Shown here in pieces: positions 40,784 to 51,800 of a DNA stretch of 64,000 nt. A program made the position numbers and the translations under genes. This DNA is from Saccharomyces uvarum. Taxonomy: Eukaryota; Ascomycota; Saccharomycetes; Saccharomycetales; Saccharomycetaceae. The notes beneath the pieces were generated by a model. The model did not search any database. It saw nothing but the letters and a program-made list of their open reading frames with translations, and was not told the DNA's origin. The stretch spans positions 248,001 to 312,000 of the forward strand of contig OX365939.1 of the NCBI GenBank assembly GCA_947243795.1, written 5' to 3'. Positions within the stretch are counted from its first letter, which is position 1, and each line of letters opens with the position of its first letter.

Positions 40784-42536
40784 GAATAACTATCATCTGT
40801 TTGATTCCGTTTTAGGAAAAAAACTACTATTTTTTAATGACAACATTATGATGCCTTCGTTTCAAAAAAAAAAATAGTAAGAAATTATGTTTTTAATGAC
40901 TCTTTTTACTTACATCTAATATCTTTGTTTCTAATATGAAACCTAATTTAAATTATATGTACTGCTTCTGTATAGAAAAATATTCAATTTAATAATCTGA
41001 AATGTAACATGGATAAGATGGGAATGCATTCCCGTTACTTCTGTATTTTAAGAATGCTTTAGGATCGGAATGGTAAACTTTACAAAAATGTATCAGCGCT
41101 CCTTGTTAAGATCGGCATCGGGCTAACCAAATTAGTGCTGCTAGTTTTATTCGGGCGCTGAGGTAAAATCCAGCTCAAGCGCACTGATAAAGATTTACAA
41201 GTTTCCTCTTTCTAAGATGAGTTATACGGGTCGTTTGAATATCGATTTTCAACTTTCAAAATGCCACTTCAAGGTAGAACGCCTCCCGCAGTAATTATTG
41301 TAGCTTTTTGACAAAATAACACGCAAGTGAGAGAACGGCAAACGTGTACATTATTGTGTGACTAAATACTATACATTCGCTAGAGCTAGCAAAATGATCA
41401 AATTTGCAGGAATTCTGGAAAAAAAACTGATATATTTTTTTACTATGGCTGAGCTATCTGCATATAAAGTAGTTGATCACTTATTCACTAAACAAACTAG
41501 AAAAACAGACAATAGATTTACGAAAGAGAATCGGAAACGTGAACCCATCCACCTAATGACTTTCCACGTTTAAGCAACCAAAGTCCTTAACTAATCACTG
41601 TCAGGTCGATAAGGTTTACCGATGTCATCCCTGTTCTATCGCTTTCCCGCCAGAAAAGATGAAAACGACACGGCATGAAAATAGAAAGTATATTCCCTGA
41701 AGCAAGAATACCATTCACATTTTCTGGATCATTGATCAAGCCAGTGAGTAAACCCTCTCAGTTTCGAATGGTTACCAAAAATACGGAAGAAAAAGAAGGG
41801 GCTTTTCAAAAACCTTAATTTGTTGGCGTAATTGAAAGTGCTTTCCAGCTGGCTAATGCTTCATATGCTCAAGTGTCCCCAAAATTTTACAAGCTAAAAA
41901 GGACAAACCCCCCACGCAAGCCGAAGCGAGAAAACTCATGGACATTCCTCTCTTCTTAGAAAGATATCCAAAGTACTCACAGAGGCCAATGCCCTCCATA
42001 TTACTTCGTCCAAAGATATCAACACCATCCATATTCCTACCTTTGCAAATGAATCTCACATACAGAAGAAGTCATGCTCCTACGGGTGTTTTGTGGCCGC
42101 AGTCCTTGCCGGCCGGGCGAAGATCTTCCGAGCGGACGTCTCTCGACCGAAGCGGCCCCTTAGTGGGCAACCGTCCTAGATGTTCCGGTACGCCGGTTCT
42201 GTTCCTGAAAAATGTGGAGTTTCTCCGGAAAGAGACATGTTCTTTCGGGAGACAGTGCTGCGGTGACATGAAATAGTATCACATAAGCTCAGGATGCCTA
42301 TGCAAGCGTGGATTTTTATTGAACAATTGTATGTGGGAGAGGGATATGTCTGGCGTAACGTTGCTTTGATATAAAACGAATGGTCCATGCTGCAGTCTTG
42401 AGCTTTTCTTGTTTATTCACTTCTTGCTCTTTTTGGTAAATAACCGTCAAGAAAAATACAAGGTATTCTCTCCCTTTAGTTATTGCATTATTCTAAATCA
42501 ATCAGAAAGGAGATTTTTTGAAGATTAGATAAAAAA
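40784..42536 (+). promoter_or_regulatory. Inter-GAL2 spacer; GAL2 copy b promoter with Gal4 array
   Basis: This 1753 bp spacer has no gene I recognise. The GAL2a 3' end lies in the first 150 bp. Three perfect Gal4 sites are packed in 67 bp: 42083-42099 (CGGGTGTTTTGTGGCCG), 42114-42130 (CGGGCGAAGATCTTCCG) and 42133-42149 (CGGACGTCTCTCGACCG); the last two are only 2 bp apart. They lie about 390-455 bp before the ATG. The TATA box is TATAAAA at 42370-42376. The DNA from 42070 to 42260 is GC-rich while the remainder is AT-rich. Open frames at 41394-41573 and 41938-42276 look random, the latter running through the Gal4 sites. Confidence 0.88.
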
Positions 42537-44246
42537 ATGTCTACAGAAGTAGCTGATCAAGCAGCCAACGTCGCTGCCCCCAAAGGTGATACGGGCTCTA
42601 CATTATCGAGTCCATCTCATATATCCGGTTCCTCCAATAAAGTATCCAATGAAGAATTGAAAAACGAAGAGCTCGGTCAAGATTACTCTGCTCCAATGGA
42701 GCTACCCCTGAAGCCCATGTCCGAATATGTCACAGTTTCTCTACTGTGTCTGTGTGTTGCCTTTGGTGGCTTCATGTTTGGTTGGGATACCGGTACTATT
42801 TCCGGGTTTGTTGCCCAAACAGACTTCTTGAGAAGATTTGGTATGAAACATAAGGACGGTACCTACTACCTGTCCAATGTCAGAATTGGGTTAATTGTCG
42901 CCATTTTTAACATCGGTTGTGCCTTCGGTGGTATCATTTTGTCCAAATGTGGTGATTTGTATGGCCGTAAGAAGGGTCTTTTCATCGTCATTATTGTCTA
43001 TATCATTGGTATCATCATCCAAATCGCCTCAGTCGATAAGTGGTACCAGTATTTCATCGGAAGAATTATCTCTGGTCTAGGTGTTGGTGGCATTGCTGTC
43101 TTGTGTCCTATGCTGATCTCTGAGATTGCTCCAAAGCAGTTGAGAGGTACCTTGGTTTCCTGTTACCAATTGATGATCACGGCCGGTATCTTCTTGGGTT
43201 ACTGTACTAATTACGGTACTAAGAACTATTCGAACTCGGTTCAATGGAGAGTTCCATTGGGACTGTGTTTCGCTTGGTCATTGTTTATGATTTTTGCATT
43301 GACTTTAGTCCCTGAATCTCCACGTTTCCTATGTGAGGTTAACAAAGTCGAGGAGGCGAAGCGCTCCATTGCTAAGTCCAACAAGGTGTCTGCGGGAGAC
43401 CCAGCTGTTCAAGCCGAATTAGACTTGATTATGGCCGGTGTTGAAGCTGAAAAATTGGCTGGTAATGCATCATGGGGTGAACTATTCTCCACCAGAACCA
43501 AGGTGTTCCAGCGTTTGTTAATGGGTGTCCTTGTTCAAATGTTCCAACAATTGACCGGTAACAACTATTTCTTCTACTACGGTACCATTATTTTCAAGTC
43601 GGTTGGTTTGAGTGATTCGTTCCAAACAGCCATTGTCATTGGTATCGTCAATTTTGCATCTACTTTCTTCAGTTTATGGACTGTCGAGAAATTAGGACGT
43701 CGTAAGTGTCTATTGTTGGGTGCCGCCTCTATGATGGCCTGTATGGTTATTTACGCCTCAGTGGGTGTGACCAGATTATATCCAAATGGTAAGAGCCACC
43801 CATCGTCAAAGGGTGCTGGTAACTGTATGATTTGTTTCACCTCGTTCTATCTTTTCTGTTATGCCACTACCTGGGCCCCAGTCGCCTGGGTCATTACTGC
43901 TGAGTCGTTCCCATTGAGAGTGAAGTCCAAGTGTATGGCATTAGCCTCTGCTTCTAACTGGGTTTGGGGGTTCTTGATTGCATTTTTCACTCCATTCATC
44001 ACCTCTGCCATTAACTTCTACTACGGTTACGTTTTCGTGGGCTGTTTGTGTGCCATGTTCTTCTATGTGTTTTTCTTTGTTCCAGAAACCAAAGGGTTGT
44101 CATTGGAAGAAATTCAAGAACTATGGGAAGAAGGTGTTCTACCATGGAAATCTGCAGGCTGGGTGCCTTCATCCAGAAGAGGTGCTGACTACGATTTAGA
44201 AGGTCTGCAACATGACGATAAGCCTTGGTACAAAGCCTTGATATAA
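42537..44246 (+). CDS. GAL2: Galactose permease Gal2, copy b (HXT family)
   Basis: This is a second complete sugar porter of 569 residues. Residues 54-569 differ from copy a at only four positions (E to G in SAEDPAV, S to A in QTSIV, and M to L and L to I in the last three residues), and the [11 protein letters not shown] galactose-recognition segment is kept (Y442, W451). The first 53 residues ([20 protein letters not shown] onward) are only loosely related to those of copy a and read like other HXT tails. This tail carries the cytosolic lysines and Ser/Thr that control endocytosis in the family, so turnover may differ. The promoter has its own Gal4 array. It could be a galactose permease with distinct regulation; no sign of decay. 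Confidence 0.95.
   Translation: MSTEVADQAANVAAPKGDTGSTLSSPSHISGSSNKVSNEELKNEELGQDYSAPMELPLKPMSEYVTVSLLCLCVAFGGFMFGWDTGTISGFVAQTDFLRRFGMKHKDGTYYLSNVRIGLIVAIFNIGCAFGGIILSKCGDLYGRKKGLFIVIIVYIIGIIIQIASVDKWYQYFIGRIISGLGVGGIAVLCPMLISEIAPKQLRGTLVSCYQLMITAGIFLGYCTNYGTKNYSNSVQWRVPLGLCFAWSLFMIFALTLVPESPRFLCEVNKVEEAKRSIAKSNKVSAGDPAVQAELDLIMAGVEAEKLAGNASWGELFSTRTKVFQRLLMGVLVQMFQQLTGNNYFFYYGTIIFKSVGLSDSFQTAIVIGIVNFASTFFSLWTVEKLGRRKCLLLGAASMMACMVIYASVGVTRLYPNGKSHPSSKGAGNCMICFTSFYLFCYATTWAPVAWVITAESFPLRVKSKCMALASASNWVWGFLIAFFTPFITSAINFYYGYVFVGCLCAMFFYVFFFVPETKGLSLEEIQELWEEGVLPWKSAGWVPSSRRGADYDLEGLQHDDKPWYKALI
42696..44246 (+). repeat. GAL2 core repeat, unit 2 (partner 39233-40783)
   Basis: This is the second unit of the 1551 bp direct repeat. 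Its 5' boundary falls inside the coding region and its 3' boundary at the stop codon. The downstream noncoding DNA (GAAGGATTTTACATT here, GAATAACTATCATCT after unit 1) is unrelated. This pattern suggests gene conversion confined to coding sequence rather than one recent whole-gene duplication. Confidence 0.95.
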
Positions 44247-44697
44247 GAAGGATTTTACATTAAAAGAATGCTTCGTGTTCGTTTGTTCCTGTTATAATCA
44301 ATGTATTTTCTTTATCTTAATAATTCTAATAGTTATTGAAAGGGAGCTTAACTCAATGATGTCCTTTAAACCATAAATTTTTAGATATACTTACTTTTAT
44401 GTAAGTCATAGTATTACATATTTATTTTTTTTAAAAAAAATAAAAATAAAAAAACGAAGAAACGCAAAAAAAAAAGACAATAGTTTCTCTCCCTTTCTAT
44501 CTGCCTCACCGAGCAGATCCTTGAAAAACGGATTGTAGTCAACTAATTACCAGATGACGGTTTCTTTAAGTGCCTTTTTTGCTTGCACCTACTAGCTATA
44601 ATGGACAGTTTAGTTAAAACTTTTTCCTTTGTCGCCTGTTTTATCATACAATTGATAAAGTACGTGTATTTAAACGATTCAGTGTCTGTGAATTTTT
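44247..44697. other. Convergent spacer between GAL2 copy b and SRL2
   Basis: This region is AT-rich, with long T/A tracts at 44421-44453 and A tracts at 44466-44475, as expected for back-to-back transcription terminators. I see no gene or regulatory motif. Confidence 0.5.
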
Positions 44698-45876
44698 TCA
44701 TTTATTTGCTAGCGCAGTAAGCATTTCTTTTATTTCTCTTATATCGACCTGAAGCCTATTAATACTCATTTCCACATCTCGAAGTTTCTCTCGTACTGTT
44801 TTACCATCGTCTATTTCCATATTGACCAATTCTGAGATTATTGTTACATACTGTCTCAATTCTGGCTCATCAATAGAAGATAAAGTTTTCATAACGTTCT
44901 GGAAAAAATCCTCGTCATTCAAGTCCAGAGCCAAGATTTGATTCCTAATCAACTCTCTTCGATCTTCCTTCGTACTCTTCCCCGTTGTGACTGGTCCAGT
45001 TTCATCGGTCGTATCAGCAGACTCTTCTTCTGGTTGAATCGAGCCATCGTTTACTGTGTTTTCCCCTCTAGAAGTTTTGTCCTTGCTCGCGATAAAACGT
45101 CCGTCTTCTGCACTTTCATATAATTTGATAGTAGCAAAGTTGAATTGCTCTTGTAAATCGCCAGTTTTAGTGATATCTATCCAGCCTTTTTCATGCAATT
45201 CTTTACCCTGAGCTATCCAAGTGACGAGGTTATCTCTGATGTACCTCGAAGTTATGGGAACCCTTGACTTTTCCTTATAAACTCTATTGAAAAACTCAGC
45301 TATGACCTGATGACACAATATTGGTCTTCTCTTACTTGCCCGCTTTGTTGTGTTGAGTAAAAGGGCCCAATATATGACTGTTAACTTTTCACAAAGACAC
45401 TTGTCTTTATTATTCGACCATCGAAATTTCCTCAGCTGTCTTGTTTCCGCCTCATCATTACTATTTCCTCCCAAGTCTGTTGGTGCTCCTACATGCAGCA
45501 AATCATTATCAATGTCACTGGAGGTCTGAGCCTCCATATTCAGCTTTGTATCCGTAGTGCCATTTTTCTTGCCGAAGCAGATAGTATGTGTCGACTGAAG
45601 GAGGTCAAAACTTTTCGGATTAGCAAATTCAATATTTTGCTCTATAATCTTTATTGGTTTTAATGGCGCCGCTTGCAGCACCCCTGTCATTGAGTTTCTA
45701 AATACATTCTTCTGGTCATATTTTGAGGCGTTCTTTTTACCTTTGTGTACCTTTTTTAAAGAAGACACATTCAAGTTAGTTGCTTCCAATTTCTCTTCCT
45801 CCATTCTTGACGATTCAGGAGCCTTTCCGTAATAATCTTCAAACGAATTTAAAGTAAAATTCTTGAAGTTAGACAT
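44698..45876 (-). CDS. SRL2: Srl2, protein of unknown function
   Basis: SRL2 was named for overexpression that suppresses rad53/mec1 lethality; its biochemical role is unknown. The 392-residue product equals the S. cerevisiae length and sits in the syntenic place. It has a Lys-rich N-terminal part, a globular middle at about 145-265 (LRKFRWSNNKDKCLCEKLTV, ILCHQVIAEFFNRVYKEKSR), an acidic Ser/Thr/Glu linker at about 270-310 and a C-terminal coiled coil (REKLRDVEMSINRLQVDIRE). I recognise no catalytic motif. Confidence 0.93.
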   Translation of the reverse strand: MSNFKNFTLNSFEDYYGKAPESSRMEEEKLEATNLNVSSLKKVHKGKKNASKYDQKNVFRNSMTGVLQAAPLKPIKIIEQNIEFANPKSFDLLQSTHTICFGKKNGTTDTKLNMEAQTSSDIDNDLLHVGAPTDLGGNSNDEAETRQLRKFRWSNNKDKCLCEKLTVIYWALLLNTTKRASKRRPILCHQVIAEFFNRVYKEKSRVPITSRYIRDNLVTWIAQGKELHEKGWIDITKTGDLQEQFNFATIKLYESAEDGRFIASKDKTSRGENTVNDGSIQPEEESADTTDETGPVTTGKSTKEDRRELIRNQILALDLNDEDFFQNVMKTLSSIDEPELRQYVTIISELVNMEIDDGKTVREKLRDVEMSINRLQVDIREIKEMLTALANK

Positions 45877-46379
45877 CCAAAAGGATCCTCACAGTAAAGT
45901 TGTATTGTATCTCGTCTTCACTAGCTTCAGCCGACTGTCAGTATTTTAGATTGTTTTTATCTCAATAATGACTTATTTATCCATTTCCATTGTTTGGCCT
46001 TAAATATCCCCATAACCCGGACTGAAATAAAAATGTCAGTGTCAGTAATCACAATAAAGAATGTGCAATAATAGAAAAAATGATCTTATTTGGCGTGCTT
46101 ACTAGTCACATTCGATTATTTCGATTTGGGCTTTGCAGCTCCTTTTTTCAAATAGCACTCAACCTAAAATACTGAATCTTGGAACAGATCTTATCGACCC
46201 TGCAAAGTTACCTGATTTGCAAGTGTTGTGTCAAACTAGTATCATTAATCAATTACAAAAGATTACTAAAAAAACCCTATGTATCATGCCCAAAGACTAT
46301 ATCGCTTCGCCGATAAAGAAAATAAAACGGTAGGAATAAACACAATTATTCCGCTGCAGTCCTAGCACCTTTTGTTAAT
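45877..46379. other. SRL2 promoter and EMP70 3' region
   Basis: This is a tandem minus-strand spacer. It contains a plus-strand frame open from 46106 to the stop at 46331-46333 (75 codons) with no usable early ATG (first ATG near 46287), with protein-like but unrecognised content. No splice donor (GTATGT) was found upstream to supply a start, though TACTAGT at 46101-46107 and TTTGCAG at 46132-46138 resemble a branch box and acceptor. I do not call a gene. Confidence 0.4.
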
Positions 46380-48404
46380 TTAGTCTACTTTGATAGATGA
46401 GTAAATCTTTCTGATAAAGAACATGCTGCTAATGAAACCGATTGATCCAGTCACTAAACAACATAACAATGAAATAACAGAAGAATATCCCAAGTACAAA
46501 ACAATGGTAGTGAATCCACCCAATTTAAACTTAGTGAATAAAATGGAATGGATAAATACATACAGGGCGCAACCGACACCTCCAACGATAAATCCTCTCC
46601 ATTGCCATTTCCAGTTTTCGAGGCATAACGAATGATAGGTGATCATTACAGTGACCAAAGAGGTTGTCAAAGTCAATAAAAGGAACGAAAAGAATAAAAA
46701 CCCGAACATGTAAAAAATTTTATTGAACCACAAACTTGTGTAAATGAAATACAATTCAACGGCAATGGAACCAAATGGGAAAATACCAGCAATTAAAGTA
46801 ACCGGTAAAGTTTTCAGATACCAAGGTTGGAAGGGGATTTGTCTTGCAATTTGGTTCGTTTTCGTTGGATGCTCATCCCAGTGACACCTTTTTCTGGCAA
46901 CCAGTGAACCAGCAAATGATAACGGAATAGAGAATAAAAACCATAAGAATACCATAAAGAACAAAGTGCTTGCTGGGATAACACCAGAAGAATGGACAAA
47001 CATTAAGAAAAAGTTCAAGGCGATGATTACTAGTAGAATGGCACCAGGAACTAAAAGCGGGGTCATGATCACATTTGCCTTCCAGTATGGACCATCGAAA
47101 AATTTGTAGATACCCATGGATGTGTAAGAACCAACAAATCCAAATATGGCATATAGAATGAACATAACAGTGGCTAACGAGCCTCTAGAGCTTGGTGACA
47201 GGAAACCTAATGCAGCAAAAAAAATACTACAGGTGACCATCAAGAATATTTGAACACCTGAACCAACTAAAATGGAAAGCATTAGTGACTGGCTTGGTGA
47301 ACGGAAAACATCACCGTGGCTCAGTTTCCAGCCTGAATCTTCTTGGAAGTCATCGTCTAAGTTTAACTCATTGTAACGGGCGAAATCACTTTTCAAAGCG
47401 CGCAATAGCGAGTGGATAACGACGGATGATAATAGCACAACAACCAAAGAGAAGTTTATCAAGGAGAACCATTGGATAGAAGGATCATAAACGTGTAAAT
47501 ATTTGTCCCATCTGGTAGCCCAGGAAGTGGAAGATTCCTCAAATTTAACCGAATAGGTAAAATAGACTTCATTTTCAGTTTCTTCATTTAATACTAATGG
47601 GGAGCCTTTTGTTTCACAAGTATCTGGGGAGGATCTTTTTATAGACAAAGGATTAACGATGACACCGACTACACGATAGTTACCTTCACCACGGTCATGG
47701 TATTCAATTCGAATATCGAAATGATTAGCAAAGTATGGAAACTCGCGAGTTTTTACCATGTTGTGACCTTGATCACGAGCACCCAATTCCATACCTTGGT
47801 TGGAGGTTTTGGCCTTTTCTGGTTCAACCCCATCACTGGCTGCTTGTGCTTGTTCAGTCTCACCATCTACCACTTGTGCTACCTCAACGATACCAAGCCC
47901 GAAGCCAGCGCCATAAAACTCTGTCTTAGTTCTTCCATCATAGACTTCTCTGGCAGCAGGTAAACCATCAATAAGCCAATTTTGGAAAAATCCGTTCTTG
48001 ATTAACTTATTGATGAATTTGGCATCATTCCCGGGAATGATGGTCCTACATAAGGAAGCACACTCTTTTTCTTGTAACATGTTCAATTCGAATGGGGAAT
48101 TATATATTCTATCACCAAATATAATGGAACCCAAGGATTCAGGTTGCTTTTCGACGGTTTCGGGCTTGCAAAAATGGAATTTGTCGTAGTAATAGTCATA
48201 TGAATACAGGAAGTGTTCCTTATCTCCGGAAACATTATTCCCATCTTCATCTTGGTGTTGATAGTACATGGATGGTGTTAGATGATTAACGAGTAATGGA
48301 ATCTCATCATTCTCCTTATAAGTAGTGGGCGCTACACCTGGCAAGTAGAAGGCCCTTGTTGCTGACACAATAAAATACAGCAAAAATAGCTGTATGTATG
48401 CCAT
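46380..48404 (-). CDS. EMP70: Endosomal/Golgi nonaspanin Emp70 (TM9SF)
   Basis: Emp70 (Tmn1) is a nine-transmembrane TM9 superfamily protein of endosomes and Golgi, with roles in adhesion, filamentous growth and copper homeostasis. From the ATG at 48404 (MAYIQLFLLYFIVSATRAFY) the product is 674 residues (S. cerevisiae 667). The signal peptide is residues 1-18. A lumenal domain to about 350 follows (FYLPGVAPTTYKENDEIPLL; CASLCRTIIPG), then nine helices with conserved GYSSVISLLCCLVTGSIGFI and the C-terminus RKIYSSIKVD, containing the KxD-type retention motif. S. cerevisiae starts at an in-frame ATG three codons upstream; here that codon is Asn, so the start moves to this Met. Confidence 0.95.
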   Translation of the reverse strand: MAYIQLFLLYFIVSATRAFYLPGVAPTTYKENDEIPLLVNHLTPSMYYQHQDEDGNNVSGDKEHFLYSYDYYYDKFHFCKPETVEKQPESLGSIIFGDRIYNSPFELNMLQEKECASLCRTIIPGNDAKFINKLIKNGFFQNWLIDGLPAAREVYDGRTKTEFYGAGFGLGIVEVAQVVDGETEQAQAASDGVEPEKAKTSNQGMELGARDQGHNMVKTREFPYFANHFDIRIEYHDRGEGNYRVVGVIVNPLSIKRSSPDTCETKGSPLVLNEETENEVYFTYSVKFEESSTSWATRWDKYLHVYDPSIQWFSLINFSLVVVLLSSVVIHSLLRALKSDFARYNELNLDDDFQEDSGWKLSHGDVFRSPSQSLMLSILVGSGVQIFLMVTCSIFFAALGFLSPSSRGSLATVMFILYAIFGFVGSYTSMGIYKFFDGPYWKANVIMTPLLVPGAILLVIIALNFFLMFVHSSGVIPASTLFFMVFLWFLFSIPLSFAGSLVARKRCHWDEHPTKTNQIARQIPFQPWYLKTLPVTLIAGIFPFGSIAVELYFIYTSLWFNKIFYMFGFLFFSFLLLTLTTSLVTVMITYHSLCLENWKWQWRGFIVGGVGCALYVFIHSILFTKFKLGGFTTIVLYLGYSSVISLLCCLVTGSIGFISSMFFIRKIYSSIKVD

Positions 48405-48891
48405 TTTGTAGATATTCTTTTTCTGTTTTCCTTTCAGTATTGACTGTCTGCTTCTGGAATAATTACGTTGCAATCACAGCAGCAGGAAGGAAAAAAAAGG
48501 AAGAAGGAAACAAAAGTGAGCCTAACTAACCAACTGGAAGAGAGCAAGGAAAAAACAACTTATTCAAAAAACCTTGAATTGTATTTTTATTTATTATTAT
48601 GCCTATTTTTCTTTGAACAAATGTCATTTGAAGGCTTTGCCAAGTGAAAAAAGCGAAAAACTGCCGTAAAAAAATAGCTATCCGTGACCCGGCCTCTTAT
48701 ATTAGAGTTAAATCACTCATTCAAAGCATCTTGAGTGCTTCTTGATCGGTTGCAGATCCATATCATGCCAAGCAGGCAGTGATGGAACATGCAGTGTGTG
48801 ATTATTATGCATTAACCGGCTGCAAACTTTTTTTGATTGTTTTATTAAGTGTTCATTATTTAAGTAGTTATTTATTATAATACAACCCCGA
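48405..48891. other. EMP70 promoter and RAX2 3' region
   Basis: This is a tandem minus-strand spacer with no ORF of note. There are purine-rich stretches at 48481-48560 next to EMP70 and AT-rich DNA near the RAX2 stop codon. I see no recognisable factor site. Confidence 0.45.
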
Positions 48892-51800
48892 TTAGACAAA
48901 CTTCATGAGTTTTTCGGGAGGAACGGTATCGAGCATTTCATTCTCATCAATTCGTGGTTTGATGGGCCTGTAATCGCCCTCTGGATCCTTAAATACGTAG
49001 GCAAGAATGACGCCTGCGATACCGAGAACAGAAACTGTTCCTAATGCTAATGCCAGCCCAATTAAAACGACAAACCCACGATCTATATTTTTCTTCTTTG
49101 ATTTTTTGTTCGACTCACTGCTAGCCGACGAAGATGGAGACAGGGGTGAAGTTGATTGGGGACTTGTCACGGTTATGTTTGAATTGGAGAGTGGGATTTG
49201 AGAGTTGAATTCGGCTGACACGTCTCTATTTATAAAAATTGTTGGATTGTAACTGGAAGCTTCCAATGTTTCTGACGTAAAGTAAGGTGTCCAGTTCTGG
49301 GAATCAAACAGCAGCCCTTGTAAATTTCCGTACTGGGGAATACTAAAATTACCGTTAAGGAGCAGGATACTCCCCTTCTCAGCATTGTTAGTAGCTCGCT
49401 TACTCAAAGTGTTAGAGTCTGTGTTTGTGTCAATCGTGGCCACAGAACTAACAGAACTGTCGTTACCTGGTAGCGAGGTAGTGTTCCATTTTTGGTCCTT
49501 GTAAATAAGCAACGAAGTGTCATTCCATGCCACAATGGAATCTTCGGTAATGGTAAATGAATTGATTTTGCCTCCCGAACCTGTTAATAATGGAACCATA
49601 GTGGAATTGGTTAGATTGAAGGACCCTAAGCGTATTGACTGCTGTTTTTCTGTAGCAAAAAGACCAGAAATAATTAATTCTGATTCATTATTGAAGGTTA
49701 ATTGAGTAATTTCGCCAACAATAGTATTATTGAAGAATGTAGACCACCTTTTACTTTCATAGTTGTATACGCATAATCCAGAGCAATTTGGCTTGCTCAT
49801 CTGGAAATCTCCGCCTACCAACAGACTGGAGTTTCTTTCGAAATTGACAATTGCATTTATCTTTGTATTGGACCCCAGCGTTTCATTAGCAATTGTTGTG
49901 AAATTTCTTAGGTTGAAAATCGATAATTTCGCTGTTGTTGATGATTCAGAACCAATAGCTAGCAAATTTTGATTATTCGCATATACCATTTTAGTAATGT
50001 TATCAGACCAATTCCAGGAAGGATTAACATTGTTAGAAAAATAGATTTTGCTCAAAGATTTTGTTTTGTATGCATATGCTATAGTGGACTCATTCAAATA
50101 AGCACCCAAGTACGGTACAATACCTTTATTTAGATTCAACGCTTCTACTGTGTCCTCATTTAGGAAACGTGCAGATCCACTCAAGTTACTAAACTGCATT
50201 TGAGACACTGCACCTGAAAATAAAACATCATCGTTACCGTTATTACCAGCCGACCAAAGCGAAAGACTAAAAGAGGTGGAATTCGATATTTGTGAATTCG
50301 AAGATGTGTTAAGTATATAATCGTTGTTAAACACAATCAGGTCGTTATTTGCCAAGGTTATGTTAATGGCATTCTCCACCGTCTTAGAATAGTTTGATAC
50401 GCTTTCAAATGATCCATTAAACATCAAAACTGTTGATTTATTATCGGAAGAACGGACATCTCCGAATATTAACAAACCTTGATTAGTTTGCGTCATACCA
50501 TACACGTCACCCTGAATGGTTTTGTTTTCACTTGCGGTTACTTTCAAATTTTCATTAAAGTCTATAACGGAAATGTGGCTATCTGTTCCACCAAGTATTA
50601 ATTTCTTATCATAAATGTCAGCAAACATGGAAGAGTTCTTTGGATAGTTATCCACCGAAAAAAGGTTTAAAGTAGTATTAGCTATCTTCGTTCCGTTTGA
50701 CGTTGGGGCAGTAAAATTCGATCTTTGGTATTGAAGGATACCATTCAACGGGGTATGCCTTTTCAGGCTGTTAGTTTCTGAAAGGCTGCTAAAAGAATCC
50801 AATGAATCGGTGATGATGTTGACTTGATCTGCCACCATGATCGTTGCAGTATTACTTGCATATATTCCAGAAACGTATTTCATGACAATTTCCGGTGAGA
50901 AATCCAGGTATCCCGAATAGATCTTATCATACTTCAAATTGTTGTTATTTTGATAAATTAGGTACGTCTCCATCATTGTGTTATTCTGTGGATTCCACAT
51001 AGTGACGTTTACAATACCTCTTGAAGAGCATGTGTTATCCTGGACGCACCCAGGTGTGTATGTGTTAATGGTATAATGACCAGGATGAATGATGCTAGGG
51101 TAAAACGTCACAGTTGGAGTGGGCTTAGTTTGGTTCGGAACATAGTCGATGGCTATATAACTTTGACCCGTTAAGCCGTCATACCACTTATTGTTCGATA
51201 ATATGGACGATGATGAATCGTTGGCCAACGCACTGCAACCATATTCGTTTAGTGAGTTGTTAGCATAGGTCGAAAATGTATCTTGATAAAGTTCCAAACC
51301 TGATAATCCGACTTTATTTCCATATGAGTTTAAAGCGGTGAATTTTAACGATGTAACAGAAAGTTCATTTGCAAAAGCAAAATCTTGGAAGTCCGATGAC
51401 CATTTGACATCTGTGTTGTTGTCGTCAATGAAGGAAATCATGTCCAGGGCCGAAGACACATTTTGAGTTGCTGACAACAAAGTGTCTCGACCATATAAGG
51501 GACAGAATTCGTCACAGCTCTGTAGTTCCCCACTTATTGGATCCAGGTATGTTAGATTCATTATACTACCCGATGGATTGGTCAGTATTTGAAATAAAGA
51601 GATCTCGTTATCTGAATTTGGCGAGTTATAAAGTCTTATCTTTGTTGGTGCAACTTCATAGGGTAAAGTGCAAACCAAAGATCCTGATGTACCTGGATAC
51701 AACCATGCGTCTTTATTCGTATCAGGGCAAACGAGGTAACTGGATTCAAACGTTGTACTTCCCTGCGAGTTCCACGAGGCGTATCTCAATGGGATCTGTT

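Noticed and set aside
41394-41573. A 59-codon plus-strand frame (MIKFAGILEKK...) in the inter-GAL2 spacer
   Set aside because: It is short, AT-rich and Lys-rich, resembles nothing I know, and has no neighbouring signals. Chance is sufficient.
41938-42276. A 112-codon plus-strand frame in the inter-GAL2 spacer
   Set aside because: It runs through all three Gal4 sites, has Arg/Ser/Pro-rich random-looking content, and ends before the TATA box of copy b. The stretch fits a promoter, not a gene.
38090-44697. Search for Ty/LTR or tRNA remnants that might have mediated the GAL2 duplication
   Set aside because: I saw no delta-type ends, no tRNA B box and no long inverted repeats in the spacers around either GAL2 copy.
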